This document shows, piece after piece, positions 1 through 7,486 of a stretch of DNA of 64,000 nt. The stretch is from Succinivibrionaceae bacterium UBA3769 (GTDB lineage: Bacteria; Pseudomonadota; Gammaproteobacteria; Enterobacterales; Succinivibrionaceae): assembly GCA_002372325.1 (NCBI GenBank), contig DFFT01000179.1, positions 30,497 through 94,496 of the forward strand, read 5' to 3'. The first letter of the stretch is position 1. Each line of letters opens with the position of its first letter. Under the pieces are notes generated by a model. The model worked only from the letters and a program-made list of their open reading frames with translations. It was not told where the DNA came from and searched no databases. A program made the position numbers and the translations under genes.

Positions 1-162
1 ACCAGCCGCGGCAATGCGGACATTCCCTGCTCCTACTGCAACGGCATGTCCTCCTGCCGGGCCAAATGCGTGAATCCCGAGATCTATCCGGCCTCAAGCT
101 CGCTTTACCATGATGCCATTATCCGGGATGTCAGGAACCAGAGTCAGTATGACAGAAGATAG
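1..162 (+). CDS. C-terminal fragment of an unrecognised Cys-containing protein
   Basis: An open frame runs in from the left edge and stops with TAG at 160-162, giving the last 53 residues of a protein. The visible tail has four closely spaced cysteines (CSYCNGMSSCRAKC, residues 10-23 of the fragment) and a polar end rich in Arg, Asn and Gln. The Cys pattern could bind metal or form disulfides. The stop codon overlaps the ribosome binding site of the flgP-like gene, so the two are probably co-transcribed. In Vibrio the gene next to flgP is flgO, but I see nothing that identifies this fragment as FlgO. Function unknown. Confidence 0.5.
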   Translation, partial: TSRGNADIPCSYCNGMSSCRAKCVNPEIYPASSSLYHDAIIRDVRNQSQYDRR

Positions 163-172
163 GAGAGGTTAT

Positions 173-598
173 ATGAAAACTCTAGCTGCGGCAGGCCTTT
201 GCTTCCTGCTCTTTATTGCGGGAGGGTGCTCTTCCTCCGGATACGAAAGCGGCGTTCAGGAGCTCTCGCGCTATCCTATCATGCGGGCTACCGGTTATGC
301 CGTGATTTCCCGGCAGCCGGGGCCTACGGGAGATGACCGGATTCTGCAGGCCATGCGGGCATCCAAGCTGGATGCTTACAGAGAGCTCAGCGAGCAGGTG
401 TATGGTCAGCAGCTTATTGCCAGCACGGATCTCCGTGACAATATTCAGACGGACAACGAGCTTAAAGCCCGTACCGCCGGCATTATCAAGGGAGCCCGGG
501 TCATCAGGTCATATCCTTTGAATAATACCTATGTTACCGAGCTGGAGCTGGACAGCCGTCTTATCTACGATCTTTACAAAATGCGGGGAGCCCTTTAA
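173..598 (+). CDS. flgP: FlgP-like outer-membrane flagellar lipoprotein
   Basis: A 141-residue lipoprotein. The N-terminus is a short basic stretch, a hydrophobic core and a lipobox ending IAGGC with the acylated Cys at residue 19. The rest matches the LPP20/FlgP pattern: a central 'ILQAMRASKLDAYRELSEQVYG' type helix (described here by its key residues A-K-L-D-A-Y-R-E-L) followed by a GAR-V beta segment. In Vibrio and Campylobacter, FlgP forms an outer-membrane disc around the motor and is needed for motility. I chose the ATG at 173 because AGGAGAGG lies at 161-168 and the signal peptide starts there; an in-frame ATG at 110 would put extra residues in front of the signal. It faces flgN convergently. 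Confidence 0.8.
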   Translation: MKTLAAAGLCFLLFIAGGCSSSGYESGVQELSRYPIMRATGYAVISRQPGPTGDDRILQAMRASKLDAYRELSEQVYGQQLIASTDLRDNIQTDNELKARTAGIIKGARVIRSYPLNNTYVTELELDSRLIYDLYKMRGAL

Positions 599-637
599 CC
601 GCATCCCGGGCTTGAGAGTCCGGGGGAATCCCTTGAC

Positions 638-670
638 GCAGCCTGCGGCAGATTTTTGCCGGGTGGCTGC
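638..670. other. Hairpin between convergent flgP and flgN
   Basis: Arms GCAGCC (638-643) and GGCTGC (665-670) enclose a second pair CGGCA (646-650) and TGCCG (657-661). It sits in the gap between the converging genes and may end transcription or protect 3' ends. It lacks a strong T run after the outer arms, so a terminator role is inference only. Confidence 0.35.
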
Positions 671-714
671 CGGGATGAGCTTAAGCTTCCGAACAGCCGT
701 TTAAAGATGCCCGG

Positions 715-1140
715 TCAGGCTTCAAAATCCAGATGAAGTCCGGCCAGGGCGTTTTTGTTTCCTCTTTCGTCATAGGTAAGAGTGGTGGTGTCCCGGATCT
801 GCACCAGGGATGCTGACAGTCTCCGGCTGGCTGCCATGTTGAGCTCAATGAGGCGGCCGTTGACGTCGTTCTTTCTTTTTACCTCCGCGAGCTTGTCCAG
901 AATCATGTTTTTGGCTTTGAGCAGATCGGTCTTGAGAAGATCCCGTTCCGGATGGTTTTTAAGGGAACTGTCGTTGGCCTGCAGCTTAAGAAGAAGGTCG
1001 GTTTTGACCTTGGAGAGCGCGGGAAGCTCCAGAGCCTTGCGCTGCTTTAAAAGACCGCATTCCTGATCCAGAACCTCGTCAAGCTGGTTAAGAAGCTGAA
1101 CCTGTTCCTTTAGAATATCCCTGATGGTGCGTTCCGCCAT
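715..1140 (-). CDS. flgN: FlgN, flagellar export chaperone for FlgK/FlgL
   Basis: A 141-residue, largely alpha-helical, charged protein with no signal peptide or membrane segment, as expected for the cytoplasmic chaperone that delivers hook-filament junction proteins to the export gate. The heptad-like N-terminal helix (LKEQVQLLNQLDEVLDQE) and the usual family length support the call, and so does its place beside flgM and flgA. It starts at ATG 1140 with AAAGGACGG just upstream on the minus strand. A terminator between flgM and flgN (1281-1302) suggests that flgN has its own promoter or relies on readthrough from flgM. Confidence 0.8.
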   Translation of the reverse strand: MAERTIRDILKEQVQLLNQLDEVLDQECGLLKQRKALELPALSKVKTDLLLKLQANDSSLKNHPERDLLKTDLLKAKNMILDKLAEVKRKNDVNGRLIELNMAASRRLSASLVQIRDTTTLTYDERGNKNALAGLHLDFEA

Positions 1141-1280
1141 ATGATCCGTCCTTTATTCATGTGAGGCTGCCGCCTGTTTTCTGTCAGGCACTTTTTACAT
1201 GGTACTCCCGCCGGAGCGTTTCCGAAAGAAAAACCGGGCATTTCTCAGGCGGGATTATTCAGGGACGGCAGCTCAAGCGC

Positions 1281-1302
1281 AAAAACCGCGGGTGCCGCGG
1301 TT
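1281..1302 (-). terminator. Rho-independent terminator after flgM
   Basis: On the minus strand, arms AACCGCGG and CCGCGGTT with a 3-nt loop (genomic 1284-1291 and 1295-1302) run into a T tract (the A run at 1281-1285). It lies 24 bp after the flgM stop and so separates flgM from flgN. Confidence 0.75.
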
Positions 1303-1325
1303 CTCGGATGGGTTATAAGCAGGGA

Positions 1326-1640
1326 TCAGGAGAGAGCTTCGGCGAATTCCTTTTCGCTGGCCAGAATGTGATTTGCCATCTTTTCAAAATCGATGCGGTA
1401 GCTCCCGCTCTCAATAGCCTTGCGGATGGATTCGATTTTTGCGGGATCGATGCCGTCGGCCTTCTGAGCCCGGGCTGCCGCGGCGCTCATGGTCTGCGCG
1501 GTATCGGTAATTTTCACGTCGTCGCTGTCTCTGCTTGCCGTCTCGGCAGCCTTTGCGGAAGAGCCGGAGTTTTTCACATAGCCGGTCTGCATCTGCCGCT
1601 GCACGGACAGATTCTGGTTGTTCATAATATCAATGGACAT
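1326..1640 (-). CDS. flgM: FlgM, anti-sigma-28 factor
   Basis: A 104-residue protein with the FlgM plan. The N-terminal half is disordered and rich in Ser, Ala and Asn. The C-terminal half contains two helices that bind FliA ('DPAKIESIRKAIESGSYRID' followed by 'FEKMANHILASEKEFAEAL'). FlgM holds sigma-28 inactive until the hook is complete and is then exported through it. Two starts are possible, MSIDIM at 1640 and the Met five codons later; GAGGAG lies about 9 nt before the first. A sigma-28-like promoter lies upstream (1697-1723), giving the classical autoregulated flgM, and a terminator follows directly. Confidence 0.88.
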   Translation of the reverse strand: MSIDIMNNQNLSVQRQMQTGYVKNSGSSAKAAETASRDSDDVKITDTAQTMSAAAARAQKADGIDPAKIESIRKAIESGSYRIDFEKMANHILASEKEFAEALS

Positions 1641-1696
1641 TTTGCACTCCTCAGCCCCAGGGGCTTTCGTCGTAATGAGGGTCGTCTCTTAACCCT

Positions 1697-1723
1697 GTAG
1701 CGGCCCGGAGGGAAAAATCTTTA
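1697..1723 (-). promoter_or_regulatory. Sigma-28 (FliA) promoter of flgM
   Basis: Reading the minus strand, TAAAGATT (1723-1716) is followed by 11 nt and GCCGCTAC (1704-1697). The family consensus is TAAAGTTT-N11-GCCGATAA, so spacing is exact and both boxes match well. It lies about 57 bp upstream of the flgM start, between flgA and flgM. Confidence 0.7.
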
Positions 1724-1825
1724 GGATGATTTTCGGGATTTCTGCAGAAATATGATCCCGGCGGCCTTTCAGGGCGAATTCAGCAGCGTGACTTCAGCGG
1801 CGCTTTCCGGGATTTTCGCCGGGAT

Positions 1826-2530
1826 CTACATATCGATTCTTGTCAGAGAGGAGTCGATAACCCGGGCTTTTACGGTTTTGCCGCTTTTCAGATTCTTTAC
1901 TCTGATGAAATCGCCGTAAGAGCCGTCCTGCATGGCCTCGCCCCTGGTGCGGATGCTGAAGCTGCCCCCGGCGGCCTCGATGTCGATTTCATCTCCCTGG
2001 CAGATGACGCAAATCTGATTAGAGTGCACCGGCTGGCCGGGTTTAAGATCCCTTTTGGTGCGAATGCCGTCTAGAAGCGCGGGATCCGAGAACGTGGTGC
2101 CGCGGTTCAGCACCTTGTCCATGTAGGCTATGGTCAGATTGTCCCGGCTCAGCATGCTGTTTTTGGGCACGGCGTTTACTACGGTTACAAAAGGGGTTTT
2201 GATGACTATTCTGGCGGTGAGGTAAAAATGCCACGGGGTGGTATCGCTTTTGCATTCGGTTTTAATGGAATTGTTTTTGCGCACCTTGCCGGCCGCAACT
2301 GAAAATTCCACCGGCCCCTCGCACACGGGGTAATCCCGCCGGGGCGCGGAGGTAATGGTAATTTCCGCGGTTTCGCCGTCCTCCAGCGCCAGCTCGCCTT
2401 CCAGCCATTCCCGGGCCTCTTCGCAGAGCTCCTGATTGTATTCGCTGTCGGCCGGACAGCTTGAGGGAGCGGCGATCAGGCATGTAACAGCGGCTATGAA
2501 GGCAAGAGACTTAAAAAAAGTGTTATCCAT
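1826..2530 (-). CDS. flgA: FlgA, P-ring assembly chaperone
   Basis: A 234-residue periplasmic protein. A Sec signal peptide covers about residues 1-27 (FKSLAFIAAVTCLIAAPSSC then PADS). The C-terminal half is the SAF/ChapFlgA domain, recognisable by 'GTTFSDPALLDG', 'KRDLKPGQPVHSNQI' and the final 'VRVKNLKSGKTVKARVID'-like segment (present as I-R-V-K-N-L-K-S-G-K-T-V). FlgA helps FlgI polymerise into the P ring. The gene is divergent from cheV and upstream of flgM, the same arrangement as in Vibrio and Aeromonas. I found no convincing promoter in the 194-bp flgA/cheV gap. Confidence 0.9.
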   Translation of the reverse strand: MDNTFFKSLAFIAAVTCLIAAPSSCPADSEYNQELCEEAREWLEGELALEDGETAEITITSAPRRDYPVCEGPVEFSVAAGKVRKNNSIKTECKSDTTPWHFYLTARIVIKTPFVTVVNAVPKNSMLSRDNLTIAYMDKVLNRGTTFSDPALLDGIRTKRDLKPGQPVHSNQICVICQGDEIDIEAAGGSFSIRTRGEAMQDGSYGDFIRVKNLKSGKTVKARVIDSSLTRIDM

Positions 2531-2724
2531 TTTATAAAATCGCTCTTTGGAAATACCAGAACTGTCGATTACATGACAATATTATATGACATGGCTGATT
2601 TCTTCTGTACAGATAACGGCATGCAATATCAGCGCTATGCGATGTCATGATCATGCCGCCTCTGTTTTGTTTTCGAAGAGTATTCCCAATTAATGTTTTG
2701 TGCCGGCGGCAAGGAGAGTAGTTT

Positions 2725-3711
2725 ATGGCTGGAGTTTTGGATTCGGTCAATCAGCTGACTGAGCTTGTGGGGCAGAACCGCCTGGAGCTTCTTCTGTTTC
2801 GTCTGCCGGGCCGGGATCAGCTTTACGGAATAAACGTATTCAAGGTCAAGGAGGTGCTGGAGTGTCCGCGTCTTACCGCTATGCCGCGTCTTAACAAGAA
2901 TGTCCGCGGCGTGGCCCATGTGCGGGGACAGACCATTTCCATCATTGACATGGGGCTGGCCATCGGCGGCCGGATGAATCACGAGCTGGAGCACAGCTAC
3001 GTCATTATCACGGAATACAACCGATCCGTGCAGGGCTTTCTTGTAGGAGGCGTTGACAGAATAGTCAATCTGGACTGGAGCTCCATTATGCCTCCCAAGG
3101 TGGTGGGGAAGTCCAATTACCTCACGGCGGTAACTCAGGTGGACAAGCAGCTGGTGGAAATTCTGGATGTGGAGAAGATCCTGGATGAAATTTGTCCTAA
3201 TGATAAGAACGTCAGCGAAGCCGTGGTGGAGGAGTTCCGGAAGGAGGATTCCGAGGCCGAGGCTGTGCAGCCGGACAGACCGAAGCTGGTGAGAAAGGTT
3301 ATGGTGGCCGATGATTCCTCGGTGGCCCGGAATCAGGTCAAGAGAGCTCTGCAGTCCATCAATATGGAAGCCATTGTGGTGGAGAACGGTCTTCAGGCTC
3401 TGGAAAAGCTGCGGGAACTGGCGCAGAACGGGCCGATCCAGGAGCAGATCGGACTTCTTATTTCCGATATCGAAATGCCTGAAATGGATGGCTATACCCT
3501 GACGGCAAATATCAGGCAGGATCCCAAGCTGGCCGCTCTGAAGGTGATTCTGCATACCTCTCTTTCCGGCGTGTTCAATCAGGCGATGGTAAAAAAGGTC
3601 GGTGCGGACAATTTTATTGCGAAATTCAATCCTGACGAGCTGGCCAAGGCCGTGCGTCATCTGATGGATGAGGGCGAGGAAGAACTTTTTCAGGCGATTA
3701 GGAACAACTGA
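2725..3711 (+). CDS. cheV: CheV, CheW-REC chemotaxis coupling protein
   Basis: A 328-residue two-domain protein. Residues about 15-165 are a CheW-like coupling domain (LLLFRLPG, YGINVFKVKEV, ITEYNRSVQGFLV). Residues about 190-318 are a receiver domain with the acidic pair D196-D197 and the phosphorylated aspartate in LLISDIEMPEMDGYT (D248). CheV couples chemoreceptors to CheA and adapts the signal through phosphorylation. It starts at ATG 2725 after AAGGAGAG, and its stop overlaps the cheR start (TGATG at 3709-3713), so the two are translationally coupled. Confidence 0.93.
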   Translation: MAGVLDSVNQLTELVGQNRLELLLFRLPGRDQLYGINVFKVKEVLECPRLTAMPRLNKNVRGVAHVRGQTISIIDMGLAIGGRMNHELEHSYVIITEYNRSVQGFLVGGVDRIVNLDWSSIMPPKVVGKSNYLTAVTQVDKQLVEILDVEKILDEICPNDKNVSEAVVEEFRKEDSEAEAVQPDRPKLVRKVMVADDSSVARNQVKRALQSINMEAIVVENGLQALEKLRELAQNGPIQEQIGLLISDIEMPEMDGYTLTANIRQDPKLAALKVILHTSLSGVFNQAMVKKVGADNFIAKFNPDELAKAVRHLMDEGEEELFQAIRNN

Positions 3712-4589
3712 TGAGCGATCAACAGACAGCCGGCTCAACTGACAGCAGCGCCGCAGACTGGTCAATCAGTCCTGATGCGTACAGAGCCTTCTGCAGCTTT
3801 CTGCAGGAGCGCTGCGGTATTGTGCTGGGAACCGGCAAGGAGTACCTTATCAGGAGCCGGCTGGTGCCGCTCCTGTCCCGCTATGACGCTGTCAGTCTGG
3901 ATCAGCTTCTGGACAAGGTGATCCGGGGAGATAACCTGTCTCTGGAAAGAACCGTTATTGATGCCATGACCACCAACGAAACCTTCTGGTTCCGTGATGT
4001 TTATCCTTATGAAATTCTCGGCAGCCGGATCTTGCCGGAGCTTGTCCGGGAGCGCCGCCGCATCCGGATCTGGTCAGCGGCCTGTTCCTCGGGACAGGAG
4101 CCTTATTCCATCGCCATGGTGATTCAGGAGCAGGCGGAACGGCTCCCGGATCTTAAATCCGCCGCGGTGGATATCGTGGCTTCGGATATTTCCGATTCCA
4201 TGCTGGAGATGGCCCAGAAGGGGGTTTATGATTCCCTGTCCATGTCCCGGGGCCTTGATTCGGAAAGGAGACGGCGTTTTTTTCAGATTCATGACGAGAC
4301 TGCGGGTTCCTGTCAAATCTCCGAAAGCATTCGCAGCATGGTGTCCTTCAAAAGACAGAACCTTCTGGGCAATCTGGCGGTTCTGGGGAGTTTTGACATT
4401 ATCTTCTGCCGCAATGTCCTCATCTATTTTTCAAGAGAAGAAAAGCTGCGCATTATCATAAACTTTGCCAGAATGCTCAGACCGGGCGGTTATCTGTTTC
4501 TGGGCAGCTCCGAGTTTATGTCCGGCATTGAAGAGTACTTTGAGATGATCCGGCTGAATCCGGGCATTATCTTTAAGCGCCTTGGCTAA
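3711..4589 (+). CDS. cheR: CheR, chemoreceptor glutamate methyltransferase
   Basis: A 292-residue SAM-dependent methyltransferase of the CheR family. The N-terminal helical domain (residues about 20-95) ends in TTNETFWFRD. The catalytic domain follows, with the SAM-binding loop 'IWSAACSSGQEPYSIAM' at about 120-136 and 'FDIIFCRNVLIYF' before the C-terminus. It methylates MCP glutamates for adaptation. The start overlaps the cheV stop, and the order cheV-cheR-flgB is the one found in Vibrio, Aeromonas and Pseudomonas. It ends just before the flgB promoter. Confidence 0.95.
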   Translation: MSDQQTAGSTDSSAADWSISPDAYRAFCSFLQERCGIVLGTGKEYLIRSRLVPLLSRYDAVSLDQLLDKVIRGDNLSLERTVIDAMTTNETFWFRDVYPYEILGSRILPELVRERRRIRIWSAACSSGQEPYSIAMVIQEQAERLPDLKSAAVDIVASDISDSMLEMAQKGVYDSLSMSRGLDSERRRRFFQIHDETAGSCQISESIRSMVSFKRQNLLGNLAVLGSFDIIFCRNVLIYFSREEKLRIIINFARMLRPGGYLFLGSSEFMSGIEEYFEMIRLNPGIIFKRLG

Positions 4590-4595
4590 GCTCCG

Positions 4596-4612
4596 GAATC
4601 ATGGCATGATTC
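4596..4612. repeat. 17-bp palindrome over the flgB -24 element
   Basis: GAATCATG and CATGATTC are perfect 8-bp inverted arms around a single G. It overlaps the -24 part of the sigma-54 promoter. It could be a binding site for a dimeric regulator or simply chance. Confidence 0.45.
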
Positions 4613-4617
4613 TTGAA
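4602..4617 (+). promoter_or_regulatory. Sigma-54 (-24/-12) promoter of flgBCD
   Basis: TGGCATGATTCTTGAA fits the -24/-12 layout TGGCAC-N5-TTGCA with correct spacing; the -12 element is TTGAA rather than TTGCA. It lies 52 bp upstream of the flgB start. A 17-bp inverted repeat (4596-4612) overlaps the -24 element. Confidence 0.65.
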
Positions 4618-4669
4618 TCAATCTCTCCGGAAGTAACTGCGGTGTCAGTGATTTGGCGGAGACGGATCT

Positions 4670-5080
4670 ATGAGTATTTCATTCGATAATATCTTCGGGG
4701 TGCACTCCCGGGCTCTCAATCTCAGAAACAAAAGAGCGGAAATCCTGGCCGGCAATCTGGCCAATGCCGATACTCCGGGCTACAAGGCTCAGGATATGGA
4801 TTTCAAGGCGGCTATGGATCAGGCTCTCCGCAATCAGAACGGGGGATCCGGCACAAATCTTGCTTTAACAAATCAGAAGCATTTCGCAGGATCGGCTCTG
4901 ATGCCCGATGGCACCCGGGTGTTCCGGGAATCCCTGCAGCCGGATACCGGTGACGGCAATACTGTTGATGTCAGCGTGGAACGCATGGCCTATATGGAAA
5001 ACAGCATTGACTATCAGACCACCCTGACCTTTCTGAACGGCAAAATCAGCAATCTCAGAAGAGTGCTCAGCGGTGAATAA
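4670..5080 (+). CDS. flgB: FlgB, flagellar proximal rod protein
   Basis: A 136-residue rod protein with the flagellar rod family signature near the N-terminus: 'RAEILAGNLANADTPGYKAQDMDF' (key residues N-L-A-N-A-D-T-P-G-Y-K) at about 23-46. FlgB forms part of the proximal rod in the periplasm and is exported by the flagellar type III apparatus without a cleaved signal. The C-terminal 'MENSIDYQTTLTFLNGKI' helix pairs with the N-terminal helix in the assembled rod. It is the first gene of a flgB-flgC-flgD unit, 52 bp after a sigma-54 promoter. Confidence 0.95.
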   Translation: MSISFDNIFGVHSRALNLRNKRAEILAGNLANADTPGYKAQDMDFKAAMDQALRNQNGGSGTNLALTNQKHFAGSALMPDGTRVFRESLQPDTGDGNTVDVSVERMAYMENSIDYQTTLTFLNGKISNLRRVLSGE

Positions 5081-5129
5081 GAGCAAATGACAGAATCAGA
5101 GCGGTAACAGAATTAAAGGAGTATTTAAA

Positions 5130-5558
5130 ATGAGTCTTTACGGAGTTTTAGATATTGCCGGCTCAGCCATGGCGGCGCAGTCAATCCGTCTCAATGCCAC
5201 GGCATCAAATCTGGCCAATGCGGACAGCATCACCTCCAATGCGGCAGATACTTACCGCGCCAGACGGCCGGTTTTTGCCACCGCTCTTATGGAGGCGGAG
5301 AAGAACATGGGCTCGGTTCAGGGCATGGGAGTGCAGGTAAAGGATGTGGTGGAATCCGCTTTGGATCCCATCAGAGAATACATGCCGCATCATCCTCTGG
5401 CAGACCAGGACGGTTATATTTTCCGTCCCAATGTCAATCCCGTGGAGGAAATGGCCGATATGGTCAGCGCCAGCCGTTCCTATCAGACTGTGGTGCAGGT
5501 GGCTGACAATGCCAAGCAGATGCTGCTGCAGACACTGAAGCTGGGCAGCGCCGGCTGA
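5130..5558 (+). CDS. flgC: FlgC, flagellar proximal rod protein
   Basis: A 142-residue rod protein. The N-terminal helix carries the family motif (AAQSIRLNATASNLANADS), followed by the FlgC-specific 'YRARRPVFATAL' and, near the C-terminus, 'VNPVEEMADMVSASRSYQ'. It builds the proximal rod with FlgB and FlgF. It follows flgB by 49 bp with AAAGGAG upstream of the ATG and is followed by flgD after 14 bp, so the three are one transcript. Confidence 0.95.
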   Translation: MSLYGVLDIAGSAMAAQSIRLNATASNLANADSITSNAADTYRARRPVFATALMEAEKNMGSVQGMGVQVKDVVESALDPIREYMPHHPLADQDGYIFRPNVNPVEEMADMVSASRSYQTVVQVADNAKQMLLQTLKLGSAG

Positions 5559-5572
5559 TAAGGGGGTAGTTT

Positions 5573-6253
5573 ATGTCAATTTATGAAAGCATCGGACTCA
5601 GTACGGTAAGCTCGGTTAAAGCTCAGGCCGAAGCGGATGCGGCAAAGAAGGGAAACAGTACCCTGGGACAGGAGGAATTTCTGAGTCTTCTGACCACGCA
5701 GCTTTCCTATCAGGATCCTACCAATCCTGTGGATAACTCGCAGATGGTGACTCAGCTGGCCCAGCTGAACATGGTTTCCGGCATAGCCGATCTCAATAAC
5801 AGCGTCAGCGATCTTACCGCCAATGTCACTTCGTCTCAGGCGCTGATGGCCTCGGGACTGGTGGGACAAGATGTGAAGCTGAATACCAATACGGCCTACT
5901 TCAACGGTTCCGATGCCACCCAGTTTATGATTGATGCCGGATCCGGCGCGGTGGGGATGAAGATAAGCATTACCGATGCCGCGGGAACTCTGATAAATGT
6001 TATCGATCTCGGCGACGGCAGCGGAGACATTAACCTCTACTGGGACGGCACTGACAAGAACGGCAATACGGTACCCAGCGGGAACTACAGCTTCTCGGTA
6101 ACCGGACGGCAGAACGGAACCAGCGCCGCCATTCCGGTGTACGGCTACGGCACCGTATCCAGCGTGACTCTCGGGAACGGTCTTAAGGATACCGTGCTGA
6201 ACCTGCAGGGCGGCGGCACCATCCAGATGTCCGAGGTCAGAAATTTCGGATAA
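5573..6253 (+). CDS. flgD: FlgD, hook cap (hook assembly scaffold)
   Basis: A 226-residue FlgD. The N-terminal conserved segment 'LGQEEFLSLLTTQLSYQDPTNP' (key residues F-L-L-L-Q-L-Q-D-P) is followed by a Tudor/FnIII-like C-terminal part with 'LYWDGTDKNGNTVPSGNYSF' typical of FlgD. It caps the growing hook and directs FlgE polymerisation. GGGGGTAG precedes the ATG. It ends a flgBCD unit that has its own terminator (6324-6355), unlike the long uninterrupted flg operon of enterobacteria. Confidence 0.94.
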   Translation: MSIYESIGLSTVSSVKAQAEADAAKKGNSTLGQEEFLSLLTTQLSYQDPTNPVDNSQMVTQLAQLNMVSGIADLNNSVSDLTANVTSSQALMASGLVGQDVKLNTNTAYFNGSDATQFMIDAGSGAVGMKISITDAAGTLINVIDLGDGSGDINLYWDGTDKNGNTVPSGNYSFSVTGRQNGTSAAIPVYGYGTVSSVTLGNGLKDTVLNLQGGGTIQMSEVRNFG

Positions 6254-6323
6254 TGCCGCGGCTGCGCCTGAAATACAGATGTGGCTGAAACGGCATCGCG
6301 TGAGACAAACGAACATGATAATG

Positions 6324-6355
6324 AAAGGGCGGGATCCTGGTGATGCCGCCTTTTT
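6324..6355 (+). terminator. Terminator after flgD
   Basis: Arms AAAGGGCGG (6324-6332) and CCGCCTTTT (6346-6354), one G-T pair, followed by a T run. It ends the flgBCD unit and abuts the stop of the converging membrane-protein gene. Confidence 0.7.
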
Positions 6356-6356
6356 G

Positions 6357-7196
6357 CTATTTCATAAGATGAGCGTTTTTGGCTGATGCGGCAGCCTTTT
6401 TGAGGAGATCTGTTTCCGCCTCCCGGGCCAGCTTGTGTCCAATGAGCTGACAGGCGGTGGCCTCTGTTCCCAGAAACCACAGGAGAAAAACGCCGGTCCA
6501 CAGCTTATAGGGAATGATGTTTACCGCTCTCGGGAGATACCAGGTTTTCAGAATGAGTTCATCATTAATGATCGCATAGGAAAGCTCTGCGAAAATCATG
6601 AACAAATTGAAAATCCAAAAGAGGAGCATCATAAAAAAGAGAAGCTGAAAAAAGTTTCCCGCCAGTATTCCGGCGGCGGAGAGAAGAAGCTTTTTCAGGG
6701 AAAGCCAGGGGAGGCGGGAACGCAGAGTCAGCGTGAGTATTCCCGGGATCAGCGCCGGCGCCGCCGTCATGATGAGGAGTCCGTACAAAAAGGTCTGCCT
6801 TTCCTGATATTGTATGCTGCCGGGTTCATCCGTCAGGATGAGATCCGCCAGAAAGAGCTGGGGAAGCAGCATGATGGCTCCGGGAATCAGGGCCGGTATC
6901 AGCGCGGTTTTAAGGCGTTCCCGGAGATCGGCCCGCGTCCGGGGATCCCTAAGGAGCGGCATAATGCCGGTTTCGGACAAAAGCGGGGTTACGAGAGCGA
7001 TGCCGGGGCCGGTGAGGGCTCCCAGAAGAAAATACGCAAGATTCCGGAGAAACCGCCATTGGCTGTGAAAGGGACTCAGAAAAGCGGACATGGTGATGCC
7101 GGAGCTCCATAAAACCCGCCAGAAATAGTTCCAGAGTTCGTATTCGGGAACGCCTGTCGGGGCGGGGGTCTTAGGATGCGGTGAATTCATAGGCAA
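6357..7196 (-). CDS. Polytopic membrane protein of unknown function
   Basis: A 279-residue integral membrane protein that I do not recognise. Hydrophobic segments appear at about residues 25-45, 48-75, 95-118, 133-160, 168-205 and 225-245, consistent with five or six helices. The first has the aromatic stretch YELWNYFWRVLW. The layout resembles Yip1/RDD-like small membrane proteins in general shape only. It is inserted in the flagellar cluster on the opposite strand, directly after flgD. Nothing in it is flagellar, so its location may be accidental. Confidence 0.65.
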   Translation of the reverse strand: MPMNSPHPKTPAPTGVPEYELWNYFWRVLWSSGITMSAFLSPFHSQWRFLRNLAYFLLGALTGPGIALVTPLLSETGIMPLLRDPRTRADLRERLKTALIPALIPGAIMLLPQLFLADLILTDEPGSIQYQERQTFLYGLLIMTAAPALIPGILTLTLRSRLPWLSLKKLLLSAAGILAGNFFQLLFFMMLLFWIFNLFMIFAELSYAIINDELILKTWYLPRAVNIIPYKLWTGVFLLWFLGTEATACQLIGHKLAREAETDLLKKAAASAKNAHLMK

Positions 7197-7486
7197 TGAG
7201 TCTCGGGGGTGAGTTTTCGAAAGGGTTCAGAGGGGATTATTGTAGTGTGATGTTCTGAAAAAGCAAATTTCTGATCCTGAACCCGGAGCAGGCTTACACA
7301 GCGCCGGAAGTTCTGGCAAATAAGGGAAATCTGGGCAAGAGCGGCATGGGTAACAGGGGATGTGAGTGAGAGAGGGGCTGTGAGCGGGGATGTGCTGGAG
7401 CACGGAAGATTAATGCGATGCCCTCCGGATAATCTCGGCAGGATCCGCCGGTTTTACGCTTTTTCAGTTTTCCTGAAAGCAGAAGA

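Noticed and set aside
2635..3765. 376-codon frame on the minus strand over cheV
   Set aside because: It is the antisense of cheV, which has clear CheW and receiver motifs; the frame has no protein-like motifs.
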